Below are positions 1 through 5,503 of a stretch of DNA of 5,503 bases, in pieces (position 1 is the first letter of the stretch; each line of letters begins with the position of its first letter). Made by a program: the position numbers and the translations under genes. Source of the DNA: Gemmatimonadota bacterium (lineage in GTDB: Bacteria; Gemmatimonadota; Gemmatimonadetes; Longimicrobiales; Longimicrobiaceae); assembly GCA_019348475.1 (NCBI GenBank), contig JAHWJJ010000333.1, positions 1-5,503 on the forward strand, written 5' to 3'. The notes beneath the pieces are model-generated. The model saw nothing but the letters and a program-made list of their open reading frames with translations. It was not told the DNA's origin and did not search any database.

Positions 1-736
1 CCCACGACGGCGAGGTTTCCGGGCTGCCGCCGAAGCCGAAGTTGGGGGCCGCCTGCGCCGCGCCGCCGCCGCTGGAAAGCGAGGTCCACACCTTGGCCAC
101 GCCCGAGGCGTCGGTGGCGTACGCCAGCCGCTGCCCGTCCGCGGAAAGGGCGGGCGCCGACTCGGTACGCGTGGTGCTGGTGATGCGCGTCTCCGCGCCG
201 CCGGCAAGGGGGACGGAGTACAGCTCGCCGTTGCCGTGCCGGAAGCTGACGAACACCACGTTGCCGCCGCTGGCGCTGGGGTCGCGGTCGTCGGACGCGT
301 GCTGGGTCAGGCGCGCGAAGTCGCCGCCGTCCAGCGCCACCCGGTACAGGTCGCGGTTGCCGGCCGCGGACATGTCGAACACCACGGTCGGGGGCGGCTC
401 CACCGCCAGCTTCACGGTCCCGGAGCGGGCGCCGGCCGTTGCCCGCACCTCCAGCTCACCCGCGCGCAGCAGGCGCAGCGTGCCGCCGTTCACCACCTGC
501 GCGGCGTCCGCCGGGCTCACGGTGAGCGAGACGGCGCCCGGCGCCAGCGGCTGCCCGTCCGCCGTCACCGCAATCGTCACGAGCTCGCCACGCTCCAGCC
601 GCCCGGCGGAGGTGACCTGCAGGTCCGTCGGCACCGGCGTTACGCCGCCGCCCTTTTCGCCGCACGCGGCCAGGAGCGCGGCCACGGCGATGGTAGCGGC
701 CAGGCGCCGCGGGGGGGAGAGGTTGGGAAAAGACAC
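1..736 (-). CDS. Lipoprotein with Ig-like domain and TolB/WD40-like propeller (N-terminal part, runs off the left edge)
   Basis: A minus-strand frame stays open from a GTG at 734-736 to the left edge, giving 245 codons without a stop. The N-terminus is a lipoprotein signal: residues RR at 10-11, a hydrophobic stretch LAATIAVAALLAA, then lipobox Cys25 followed by GEKGGG, a flexible linker. Residues about 35-113 are rich in alternating beta strands and resemble a bacterial Ig-like (Big) domain. From about 117 the sequence shows TolB/PD40-type repeats, such as NRDLYRVALDGG, NGELYSVPLAGG and APALSADGQRLAYATD, so a beta-propeller begins and continues outside the window. The mature protein should be membrane-anchored through Cys25 and face the periplasm or cell surface. 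No Shine-Dalgarno is seen before the GTG. It is preferred because it gives a compact signal peptide; an in-frame TTG 24 bases upstream is an alternative. The ligand or partner is unknown. The gene is divergent from the two plus-strand genes. Confidence 0.85.
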   Translation of the reverse strand, partial: MSFPNLSPPRRLAATIAVAALLAACGEKGGGVTPVPTDLQVTSAGRLERGELVTIAVTADGQPLAPGAVSLTVSPADAAQVVNGGTLRLLRAGELEVRATAGARSGTVKLAVEPPPTVVFDMSAAGNRDLYRVALDGGDFARLTQHASDDRDPSASGGNVVFVSFRHGNGELYSVPLAGGAETRITSTTRTESAPALSADGQRLAYATDASGVAKVWTSLSSGGGAAQAAPNFGFGGSPETSPSW

Positions 737-796
737 GGGAGTGCGGGGGTGAGGGGGCAACGCGGAACGGCGCTGAAAGATGGACTCGCGGGGCGC

Positions 797-815
797 CGCG
801 CACCAGTGGTGCGAG
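797..815. promoter_or_regulatory. Dyad upstream of the lipoprotein gene (possible operator)
   Basis: CGCACCA (799-805) and TGGTGCG (807-813) are perfect 7-base arms around a single G. CCGCG at 796-800 and CGCGG at 816-820 add an offset outer pair. The dyad lies about 60 bases upstream of the GTG of the minus-strand lipoprotein gene, where a regulator could bind. In DNA this GC-rich such dyads also arise by chance, and no promoter hexamers were identified beside it. Confidence 0.25.
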
Positions 816-930
816 CGCGGAGTACACCGCGTGTGCGCGCGGGTGCCCCCGCCCTCCGCCCGTTGCGCGGCCAGGATTCAGCACGTACGCCCCGATCCGC
901 GCCGCGCCCCCTCCGCTCGCCGAGGCTCGC

Positions 931-958
931 ACCTCCCCCAAAAACCCCTGGGGGAGGT
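931..958. repeat. Perfect 10-bp inverted repeat with 8-base loop
   Basis: ACCTCCCCCA at 931-940 is the exact reverse complement of TGGGGGAGGT at 949-958, separated by AAAACCCC. It would form a strong hairpin in either strand. No T-tract follows the stem on the plus strand, and no gene ends nearby, because the flanking genes diverge. An intrinsic terminator role is therefore unlikely. The C-rich arm recurs in part at 5484-5500 (CCCCTCCCCCAACCCC), which suggests a dispersed intergenic repeat family instead. Confidence 0.6.
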
Positions 959-1038
959 TGAACGGCGCATTCATCCCGCATGCGTGCAGCGCCGGGTGAC
1001 CTGGGTTGACCTCCACCCCACCCCACACTACGTCGCAC

Positions 1039-1240
1039 CCCTGTCATCCTGAGGAGCCGCCACGCAGATCGTTGCCTGCGCGGGATGTATGGCGGCGACG
1101 AAGGACCTTGCCGGCGAACCGTGGGCCCGGGGTTTTGCGGAGGAGTTTCCCTCGCGCGTGGGCAGAGAAAGTCCTTCGGTCGCGCGCAGGCGGTTGTGGC
1201 AGTTCAGGTTGCGCGCGTGCGCTCCCTCAGGACGACAGGG
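1039..1240. repeat. Interspersed repeat element of about 200 bp with terminal inverted repeats
   Basis: The left end CCCTGTCATCCTGAGGAGC (1039-1057) matches the reverse complement of the right end (1221-1240) with one mismatch and one single-base indel. Inside, CGAAGGAC (1099-1106) and GTCCTTCG (1171-1178) form a second exact 8-base inverted pair, so the whole segment is a nested inverted structure. Ends of the TGTCATCCTGAGG type are, from general knowledge, common in intergenic repeats of several high-GC phyla. No convincing coding frame lies inside, so it would be a nonautonomous, MITE-like or REP-like element. No target-site duplication was identified. Only one copy is present here, so its dispersed nature is inferred. 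Confidence 0.6.
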
Positions 1241-1392
1241 CTTCGACTCGGCGCGTTGGGGCGACACCAGAGAGGTGCTGCTGCACCCGAACGGCAATCG
1301 AGCGGAGGGGGAGTGCCGGGGCGCCGCCGCCGGGCACGACGCCGGGCGCCACTCCCCGTCCACCGTGGTGTGGATGCGTTCACTTTTGGGAG

Positions 1393-1402
1393 GGTTGCAA
1401 CC
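1393..1402. promoter_or_regulatory. Perfect 10-bp palindrome GGTTGCAACC (possible operator)
   Basis: GGTTGCAACC is self-complementary across all ten bases and sits just left of the AT-richer part of the intergenic region. Such sites can be operators for dimeric regulators, but a single short palindrome is weak evidence and no regulator gene lies in the window. Confidence 0.2.
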
Positions 1403-1538
1403 GGCGTTGAAGCCAGTCTGGTTTCGGCCTCTTCATGATTTTGATCCGCCAATCAACCACATCTAAACATTTCCGGAGACAAAGTGACTACGCGTGCAAG
1501 CCGGCGTACCCACCGGGAAGGGATGGCGGAACGCGCAG

Positions 1539-1560
1539 CCGATTTATTCGATAATATCGG
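1539..1560. promoter_or_regulatory. AT-rich dyad with promoter-like hexamers
   Basis: CGATA (1549-1553) and TATCG (1555-1559) flank one A, and CCGAT (1539-1543) with ATCGG (1556-1560) make an overlapping wider dyad. The segment is strikingly AT-rich for this genome. On the minus strand TATTAT (plus 1550-1555) resembles a -10 element, with TTAACA about 15 bases upstream resembling a -35. That spacing is short and no leftward gene starts nearby. Read on the plus strand, GATAAT at 1550-1555 is also -10-like but lacks a partner. The direction and use of any promoter here remain undecided. Confidence 0.25.
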
Positions 1561-1628
1561 TCGTGAAACGTTGTTAAGGCCGGCGGCGCCACCTGTCCGT
1601 TTGTACCGGAAAGCGTGAAACGGGCGCC

Positions 1629-1686
1629 CGGTGCCAAGGCGCATAAATGTCTGACTGACATATGGTTAGCGCCCCATGTGGCACCG
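1629..1686. repeat. Nested imperfect inverted repeat (possible structured RNA or operator)
   Basis: Three pairs of arms nest around one centre: CGGTGCC (1629-1635) with GGCACCG (1680-1686), GGCGC (1638-1642) with GCGCC (1669-1673), and ATGTC (1647-1651) with GACAT (1657-1661) around the loop TGACT. The internal gaps are unequal, so the fold would be a bulged hairpin of about 58 bases. It lies 250 bases upstream of the propeller start. It might be part of a leader or small RNA, or a set of protein-binding half-sites. Confidence 0.3.
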
Positions 1687-1850
1687 CATCTACAAGAGAC
1701 TGGCGCCGAGGGTGACGCGGGGTTATGGTTGAACCACGACGGTCGCTTGCGTGCATTAAACAGCGGTTTAGGGGCGTGCTGATCCGGTGGTGTGTAGCAG
1801 GATGTCCCGGCGAGCGCCAATGCGCAGCGCGGGTGCACAGATTCTATTCG

Positions 1851-1884
1851 GCCACGGTGAGAACATTTTCGCGCTCGCCGTGGC
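1851..1884 (+). promoter_or_regulatory. Leader hairpin upstream of the propeller gene
   Basis: GCCACGGTGAG (1851-1861) pairs with CTCGCCGTGGC (1874-1884) over 11 base pairs, including one G-U wobble in RNA, with a 12-base loop containing ATTTTCG. It ends about 50 bases before the start codon. A smaller stem, CCCGG/CCGGG, follows at 1892-1906. No run of T follows the large stem, so a simple terminator is unlikely. It may stabilise the transcript or control translation, provided the promoter lies upstream of it. Confidence 0.4.
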
Positions 1885-1918
1885 TCTTCGCCCCGGTGTA
1901 CCCGGGCGCAGCTCCCTG

Positions 1919-1925
1919 AAGGAGG
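1919..1925 (+). promoter_or_regulatory. Strong Shine-Dalgarno for the propeller gene
   Basis: AAGGAGG lies ten bases before the ATG at 1936 and matches the anti-Shine-Dalgarno core. It fixes the start codon, and it contrasts with the absence of such a site before the overlapping downstream gene. Confidence 0.85.
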
Positions 1926-1935
1926 TTTTCGTACG

Positions 1936-3954
1936 ATGCGTTCAGCGCCCGGTGCAACGCGGCTCTCCGCCGCCGGCCTGGTAGCCGCGGCGGCCCTTGC
2001 CGCGCCGCTCGCCGCCCAGCACGAGCACGAGCACCATCCGCCCGCGGCCCAGCCCGCCACGCAGACCCCCGCCGCGCGGCCGGCGAACGCGCGCGAGGAG
2101 CCGGCGCGGGCGGCGGTGCGCTTCGGGTTCCGGCCAGTGCGCGAGGGCGCCACCAGCGTAAAGGTGGGCGACGAGGCGGAGCTGCGCATCCACGTCACCG
2201 ATCCCGCCACGGGGCAGCCCGTGCGCGGCCTCCTCCCCATGGGGTGGATCGACTACCGCGCGAGCACGGCGGCAACGGCGCGGGAGAGCTGCCGGCAGAA
2301 GGTGGGCGCCTTTCTGGACGGCACGCTGCACGTAAAGCACGGGCAGATGAACATCGCCCAGCCCGTGGAAGACCTGAACGGGCACTACCTGCTGGCGCTG
2401 GCCCGCTCGCCCCAGGTGGTCGTCATCGACCCGGTGAAGGGGTTCGGCCGGACGAAGCTGTACACCACCGTCCTCCTTCCCGGCGCGGGCGCCGACTGGG
2501 CCAGCACGGCGGACGACCGGCGCGTGTTCGTCACCGTTCCCGGCGTCGGCAAGGTGGCGGTGATCAACACGCACAGCTGGCGGGTGGACACGCTGCTGGA
2601 CGCGGGCGCGAAGCCCACCCGCGCGGCCATGGACGGCGCCGGGCGGCTGTGGGTGACCGACGATTCCGGCGCGGAGAGCGCCGTGCGCGTGTTCGACGCC
2701 GAGACGCTGCGCGAGCACGCCGTGATCCGCGTGGGCGCCGGGCCGCACGTGATGGCGTTCTCGGCGGACGGCGCCCTGGCCTTCGTCGCCGCGCGCGGCG
2801 CGGGCGAGGTGGTGGTGATCGACGCGCGGGCGCTGCGGCCCACCGCCGCCGTGCGCACGGGCGACGGGCCGGCCGACATGGCCTGGTCCACCGCCCGCAA
2901 CGCGCTCTTCGTCGCCAACGACGGCGACGGCACGGTGGCCGTGGTGGACCCCGCCGCGCGCGCGGTCACCGAGCGCATTCCCTTTGCCCCCGGCATCCGC
3001 TTCATCCGCTTCGCCCCCACGCCGGTGCACGGCGAAGGCCACGCGGCGCACGGCCCGGCCACGGACGCTTCGCGGCTGGCGTTCGTGGTGAACCCCGCCG
3101 AGGGAACGCTGCAGATCTACGACGCCGTCTCCCGGCAGGTGATCCGCACCCTGAGCGGCGCGCCGGAGCCGGACCAGATCGGCTTCAGCGCCAACTTCGC
3201 CTACGTGCGCACGGCGGGGACGGCGACGGTGGCCAGGATCCCCCTCAACAACCCCACCTCCGGGGCCACGGGGCCGCACGACTACTTTCCCGCGGGGGGC
3301 AGGGAGCCCGGCTCCGTCGCGGCGCGCGGGCTGGGCGACGTGGTGATCGCGCAGCCGGGGATGCACGACGCCGTGTACGTGCTGAACCCGGCGGAGCGGA
3401 TGATCTACAGCTACCACTACATGGAGGGGATGCCGATCCCCCACGGCGGGCTGACCACGTACGGCTTTGAGCCCAGGGCCATCCGCACGGTGTCGCGCCG
3501 GATGCGCGAGCTGGAGCCCGGCGTCTACGCCGCCACCGTCCGCCTGGAGCGCGCGGGCGACTACGACCTGATCGTGCGCATCCCCGACCCGTACGCCCTG
3601 GAGTGCCACGGCTTCAGCATCCGCCCCGACCCGGCGCGGCTGGCGGACCGGCTGCGGATCGTCCCGGGCGAGCTGCGGCTGCGGCCGGGCCCCAACACCG
3701 TGCGCTTTCACCTGACCGACGCGCAGACGGGCGAGGCGCTGGAGCAGGTGGAGGACGTGATGGTGCAGTTCGCCTCCACCGACGGCTTCGCGCGCCGGGT
3801 GATGGCGCGGCCGGCCGGCGGAGGGACGTACGAGGTGTCGCTGGACGTCCCCGGCACCGGCGTCTACTACGCCAGCTTCGAGGTGCCCTCGTACGGCATC
3901 ACGCTGCGCGACCGCTCGCCGCTGATCTTCCATGCCGCGGACGGCGGGCGCTGA
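1936..3954 (+). CDS. Exported YncE-like beta-propeller protein with His-rich N-terminus and Ig/FixH/YtkA-like segments
   Basis: The 672-residue product begins with a signal peptide (R9, then LVAAAALAAPLAA), probably cut after Ala27. Mature protein would start QHEHEHH, a possible metal-binding tag, followed by a Pro/Ala-rich linker to about 57. Residues about 60-107 look like a beta-sandwich (VGDEAELRIHVTDPATGQPV). Residues about 146-440 hold YVTN/YncE-type propeller repeats, including HYLLALARSPQVVVIDP, RRVFVTVPGVGKVAVI and ALFVANDGDGTVAVVDP. Residues about 512-563 (FEPRAIRT, then PGVYAATVRLERAGDYDLIVRIP) resemble a FixH/YtkA-type segment, and about 572-665 resemble a second one. From memory, similar propellers with a trailing FixH-like segment occur in proteobacteria as 'YncE family' or 'cytochrome D1 domain' proteins. 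There is no CxxCH, so covalent haem c is unlikely. The only cysteines are Cys119 and Cys557. A copper or redox role is conceivable but unproven. Its 3' end overlaps the gspE-like gene. Confidence 0.85.
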   Translation: MRSAPGATRLSAAGLVAAAALAAPLAAQHEHEHHPPAAQPATQTPAARPANAREEPARAAVRFGFRPVREGATSVKVGDEAELRIHVTDPATGQPVRGLLPMGWIDYRASTAATARESCRQKVGAFLDGTLHVKHGQMNIAQPVEDLNGHYLLALARSPQVVVIDPVKGFGRTKLYTTVLLPGAGADWASTADDRRVFVTVPGVGKVAVINTHSWRVDTLLDAGAKPTRAAMDGAGRLWVTDDSGAESAVRVFDAETLREHAVIRVGAGPHVMAFSADGALAFVAARGAGEVVVIDARALRPTAAVRTGDGPADMAWSTARNALFVANDGDGTVAVVDPAARAVTERIPFAPGIRFIRFAPTPVHGEGHAAHGPATDASRLAFVVNPAEGTLQIYDAVSRQVIRTLSGAPEPDQIGFSANFAYVRTAGTATVARIPLNNPTSGATGPHDYFPAGGREPGSVAARGLGDVVIAQPGMHDAVYVLNPAERMIYSYHYMEGMPIPHGGLTTYGFEPRAIRTVSRRMRELEPGVYAATVRLERAGDYDLIVRIPDPYALECHGFSIRPDPARLADRLRIVPGELRLRPGPNTVRFHLTDAQTGEALEQVEDVMVQFASTDGFARRVMARPAGGGTYEVSLDVPGTGVYYASFEVPSYGITLRDRSPLIFHAADGGR

Positions 3955-5425
3955 CGCCGCGCCGGGGCTCTCGGGCGCGGTCGCGCCGGAGTACCTGGAG
4001 GAGCACCGCCTGGCCCCCCTGTCGTGGGAGGCGGGGCGGCTGCTGCTGGGCTACGCCGGGCGCCCCGACCCCCAGGCGGTGGCGGAGCTGGAGGCGCTGT
4101 TCGGCGCGCCGGCGGAGCTGCGCGAGCTGGACGACGCGGAGCTGGAGGAGGCCATCGAGCGCGCCAGCGGCCGCGCCGAGCCCACCGCCGCCGGGCTGAT
4201 CGCGGACCTGGGCGGCTCCGCGGACGGCGCCGCGGACGGCGAGGGGGCCGCGCACGACCTGGAGCAGATGGCCAACCAGGCGCCCGTGGTGCGCCTGGTG
4301 AACCTGCTGCTGGCCGAGGCGGTGGAGGCGGGCGCCAGCGACGTGCACCTGGAGGCCGAGGGGCGGTCGATGAGCGTGCGGTACCGGGTGGACGGCGTCC
4401 TTCAGCCCGCGCCCTCCCCGCCCGCCAACCTGCGCCACGCCGTCGTCAGCCGGCTGAAGATCATGGCCGAGATGGACATCGCCGAGCGCCGCCTGCCGCA
4501 GGACGGCCGCGTGCGGCTGCGCACTGGCGACCGCGAGCTGGACGTGCGCGTGAGCACGCTGCCGACGCTGCACGGCGAGTCCGTCGTCCTGCGCCTGCTG
4601 GACGTGGAGGGGCAGCGCATCGGGCTGGACGGGATGGGGATGGCGGACGACACCCTCGCCGCCCTTCTCCGCTTCGCCGCGAAACCGCACGGCGTCCTCC
4701 TCGCCACCGGCCCCACGGGGAGCGGCAAGACGACCACGCTCTACGCCCTCCTGGACCGCATCCGCACCGGGCGCGAGAAGATCGTGTCCGTGGAGGATCC
4801 CGTGGAGTACGAGCTTCCCGGCGTTGCGCAGGTGCCCGTGCACGCGCGGGTGGGGCTGACCTTCGCGCGGGCGCTGCGCTCCATCCTGCGCCAGGACCCC
4901 GACGTCCTGCTGGTGGGCGAGATGCGCGACCCCGAGACGGCGGAGATCTGCATCCAGGCGGCGCTCACCGGGCACCTGGTCCTTTCCACCCTGCACACCA
5001 ACGACGCGCCCGGCGCGCTGACGCGGCTGATCGACCTGGGGGTGGCGGGCTACCTGGTGGCCAGCACGGTAGAGGCGGTGCTGGCGCAGCGGCTGGTGCG
5101 CCGCGTCTGCCGCCACTGCGTGCAGCGCGAGGCGCCGGCGCCGGGGGTGGCGCGCGAGATGGCGGACGCGGGCTTCGGGGCGGATTCCGTTCCCCGCGCG
5201 GTGGGATGCCCGGCGTGCCGCGGGACGGGGTTTCGCGGCCGGACCGGGCTGTTCGAGCTGTTGACGGTGGACGAGGCGATCCGGCCCGAGGTGCCGCGCC
5301 AGGCCGGCAGCGACGTGCTGCGCGCCATCGCGGTGCAGCGCGGGATGCGCCCGCTGCGCGCCGACGGCTGGCGCCAGGTGGCGGCCGGCGTGACCACCCC
5401 GGGCGAGGTGCTGCGCGTGGCGTGA
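3932..5425 (+). CDS. gspE: GspE-type secretion ATPase (type II secretion/type IV pilus family)
   Basis: The 497-residue product is a complete GspE/PilB-family ATPase, which hydrolyses ATP at the inner membrane to drive pseudopilus or pilus assembly. Residues about 15-75 match the N-terminal T2SSE_N-like domain (PEYLEEHRLAPLSWEAGRLL). SDVHLEAEG at 136-144 and LPQDGRVRLR at 188-197 are family motifs. Walker A is GPTGSGKT (260-267), the Asp box is SVEDPVEY (286-293), Walker B is DVLLVGE (324-330) and the His box is TGHLVLSTLHTND (346-358). Cys393, Cys396, Cys426 and Cys429 form the CxxC...CxxC zinc site. All catalytic motifs look intact. Length is near that of GspE and shorter than typical PilB, so GspE is preferred, though PilB cannot be excluded. 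The ATG has no Shine-Dalgarno and lies 23 bases inside the previous gene, in the +1 frame, so translation is probably coupled. No gspF or other secretion gene is visible before the window ends. Confidence 0.93.
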   Translation: MPRTAGADAAPGLSGAVAPEYLEEHRLAPLSWEAGRLLLGYAGRPDPQAVAELEALFGAPAELRELDDAELEEAIERASGRAEPTAAGLIADLGGSADGAADGEGAAHDLEQMANQAPVVRLVNLLLAEAVEAGASDVHLEAEGRSMSVRYRVDGVLQPAPSPPANLRHAVVSRLKIMAEMDIAERRLPQDGRVRLRTGDRELDVRVSTLPTLHGESVVLRLLDVEGQRIGLDGMGMADDTLAALLRFAAKPHGVLLATGPTGSGKTTTLYALLDRIRTGREKIVSVEDPVEYELPGVAQVPVHARVGLTFARALRSILRQDPDVLLVGEMRDPETAEICIQAALTGHLVLSTLHTNDAPGALTRLIDLGVAGYLVASTVEAVLAQRLVRRVCRHCVQREAPAPGVAREMADAGFGADSVPRAVGCPACRGTGFRGRTGLFELLTVDEAIRPEVPRQAGSDVLRAIAVQRGMRPLRADGWRQVAAGVTTPGEVLRVA

Positions 5426-5503
5426 GTGCGAGACGGGCCCTCTCCCCTGCCAGGCCTTTCGCTCGTTCCTCGCGACGGCTGGCGACCCCTCCCCCAACCC
5501 CGG
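5426..5503. other. Noncoding C-rich tail after gspE
   Basis: The 78 bases after the stop show no start codon with a ribosome binding site. They carry two C-rich tracts, CCCTCTCCCC (5440-5449) and CCCCTCCCCCAACCCC (5485-5500). The second resembles the left arm of the hairpin at 931-958. This may be the first half of an inverted intergenic repeat cut by the window edge. No terminator stem with a T-tract is visible. Confidence 0.45.

Larger units (their letters stand above)
737..1935. other. Long intergenic region without a convincing gene
   Basis: This 1.2-kb gap separates the divergent lipoprotein gene from the propeller gene. Short open frames exist on both strands, but all are Arg/Pro/Ala-rich or otherwise lack recognisable domains, convincing ribosome binding sites or mutual consistency, so none is called. 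The left third is very GC-rich and carries inverted repeats, including a roughly 200-bp interspersed element. From about 1425 to 1760 the base composition is visibly more AT-rich, with several short dyads, which fits a promoter or regulatory zone. The last 90 bases form the structured leader of the propeller gene. No tRNA, rRNA or known riboswitch was recognised. Confidence 0.7.

Noticed and set aside
42..961. Two overlapping plus-strand frames at the left end
   Set aside because: They lie opposite the lipoprotein gene, which has a signal peptide, lipobox and propeller repeats on the minus strand. These frames show no such order.
931..1240. CRISPR array
   Set aside because: The repeats are inverted, not regularly spaced direct repeats, and no cas gene is present.
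1308..1357. GGGGAGTG/CACTCCCC inverted pair as a terminator
   Set aside because: The loop is over 30 bases, no T-tract follows, and no gene ends before it.
1006..1466. Several short frames on both strands across the 200-bp repeat
   Set aside because: They overlap each other in several frames, are Arg-rich, and are produced by the inverted repeat and GC bias. No ribosome binding site or domain supports any of them.
1729..1760. TTGAAC followed by CATTAA as a promoter for the propeller gene
   Set aside because: The -10 match is only about three of six and the spacing near 19 is long. It is too weak to list as a promoter.
1725..1919. 64-codon plus-strand frame just before the propeller gene
   Set aside because: There is no Shine-Dalgarno, and the frame overlaps the leader hairpin. 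The product has no signal, membrane segment or recognisable motif.
2244..3470. 408-codon plus-strand frame inside the propeller gene
   Set aside because: Arg/Gly/Ala-rich frame-shifted shadow of the propeller coding sequence.
1942..3933. 663-codon open frame on the minus strand
   Set aside because: It is antisense to the propeller gene, rich in His/Arg/Gly/Val without domains. The plus frame has a signal peptide, propeller repeats and a Shine-Dalgarno. Long antisense frames are expected at this GC content.
3899..5497. 532-codon open frame on the minus strand
   Set aside because: It is antisense to the GspE-type gene, whose motifs are all intact. The antisense product has no recognisable domain.

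Overview
The window is GC-rich bacterial DNA with three protein genes and a long intergenic block. A lipobox lipoprotein and a type II/IV secretion ATPase point to a diderm. Very high GC, a TolB-like propeller lipoprotein and interspersed 'TGTCATCCTGAGG' and 'CCTCCCCCA' repeats resemble Gemmatimonadota of the Longimicrobium type. That placement is inference from style, not a database match.

Layout. (1) Positions 1-736, minus strand: the first 245 codons of a lipoprotein with a lipobox Cys, an Ig-like segment and the start of a TolB/WD40-like propeller. It runs off the left edge. (2) Positions 737-1935: about 1.2 kb with no convincing gene. It holds a perfect 10-bp inverted repeat (931-958), a roughly 200-bp interspersed element with near-perfect terminal inverted repeats (1039-1240), a more AT-rich stretch with nested dyads (about 1425-1760), and a 5' leader hairpin just before the next gene. 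(3) Positions 1936-3954, plus strand: a 672-residue exported protein with a His-rich mature N-terminus, a YncE/YVTN-type beta-propeller and flanking beta-sandwich segments that look FixH/YtkA-like. (4) Positions 3932-5425, plus strand: a full-length GspE-type ATPase whose start lies inside the end of the previous gene. (5) Positions 5426-5503: noncoding, C-rich and probably repeat sequence.

How they work together. The propeller gene has a strong Shine-Dalgarno. The gspE-like gene has none and overlaps it by 23 bases, so the two are probably one transcript with coupled translation. The ATPase would power a pseudopilus or pilus-type machine at the inner membrane, while the propeller protein would act outside the cytoplasm. 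Whether the second handles the first, or the pairing is accidental, cannot be told from this window. The left-hand lipoprotein is divergent and has its own upstream region.

No RNA gene, CRISPR array, transposase or phage gene was seen. The most distinctive items are the propeller/secretion-ATPase overlap, the multi-domain His-rich propeller protein and the structured intergenic region.
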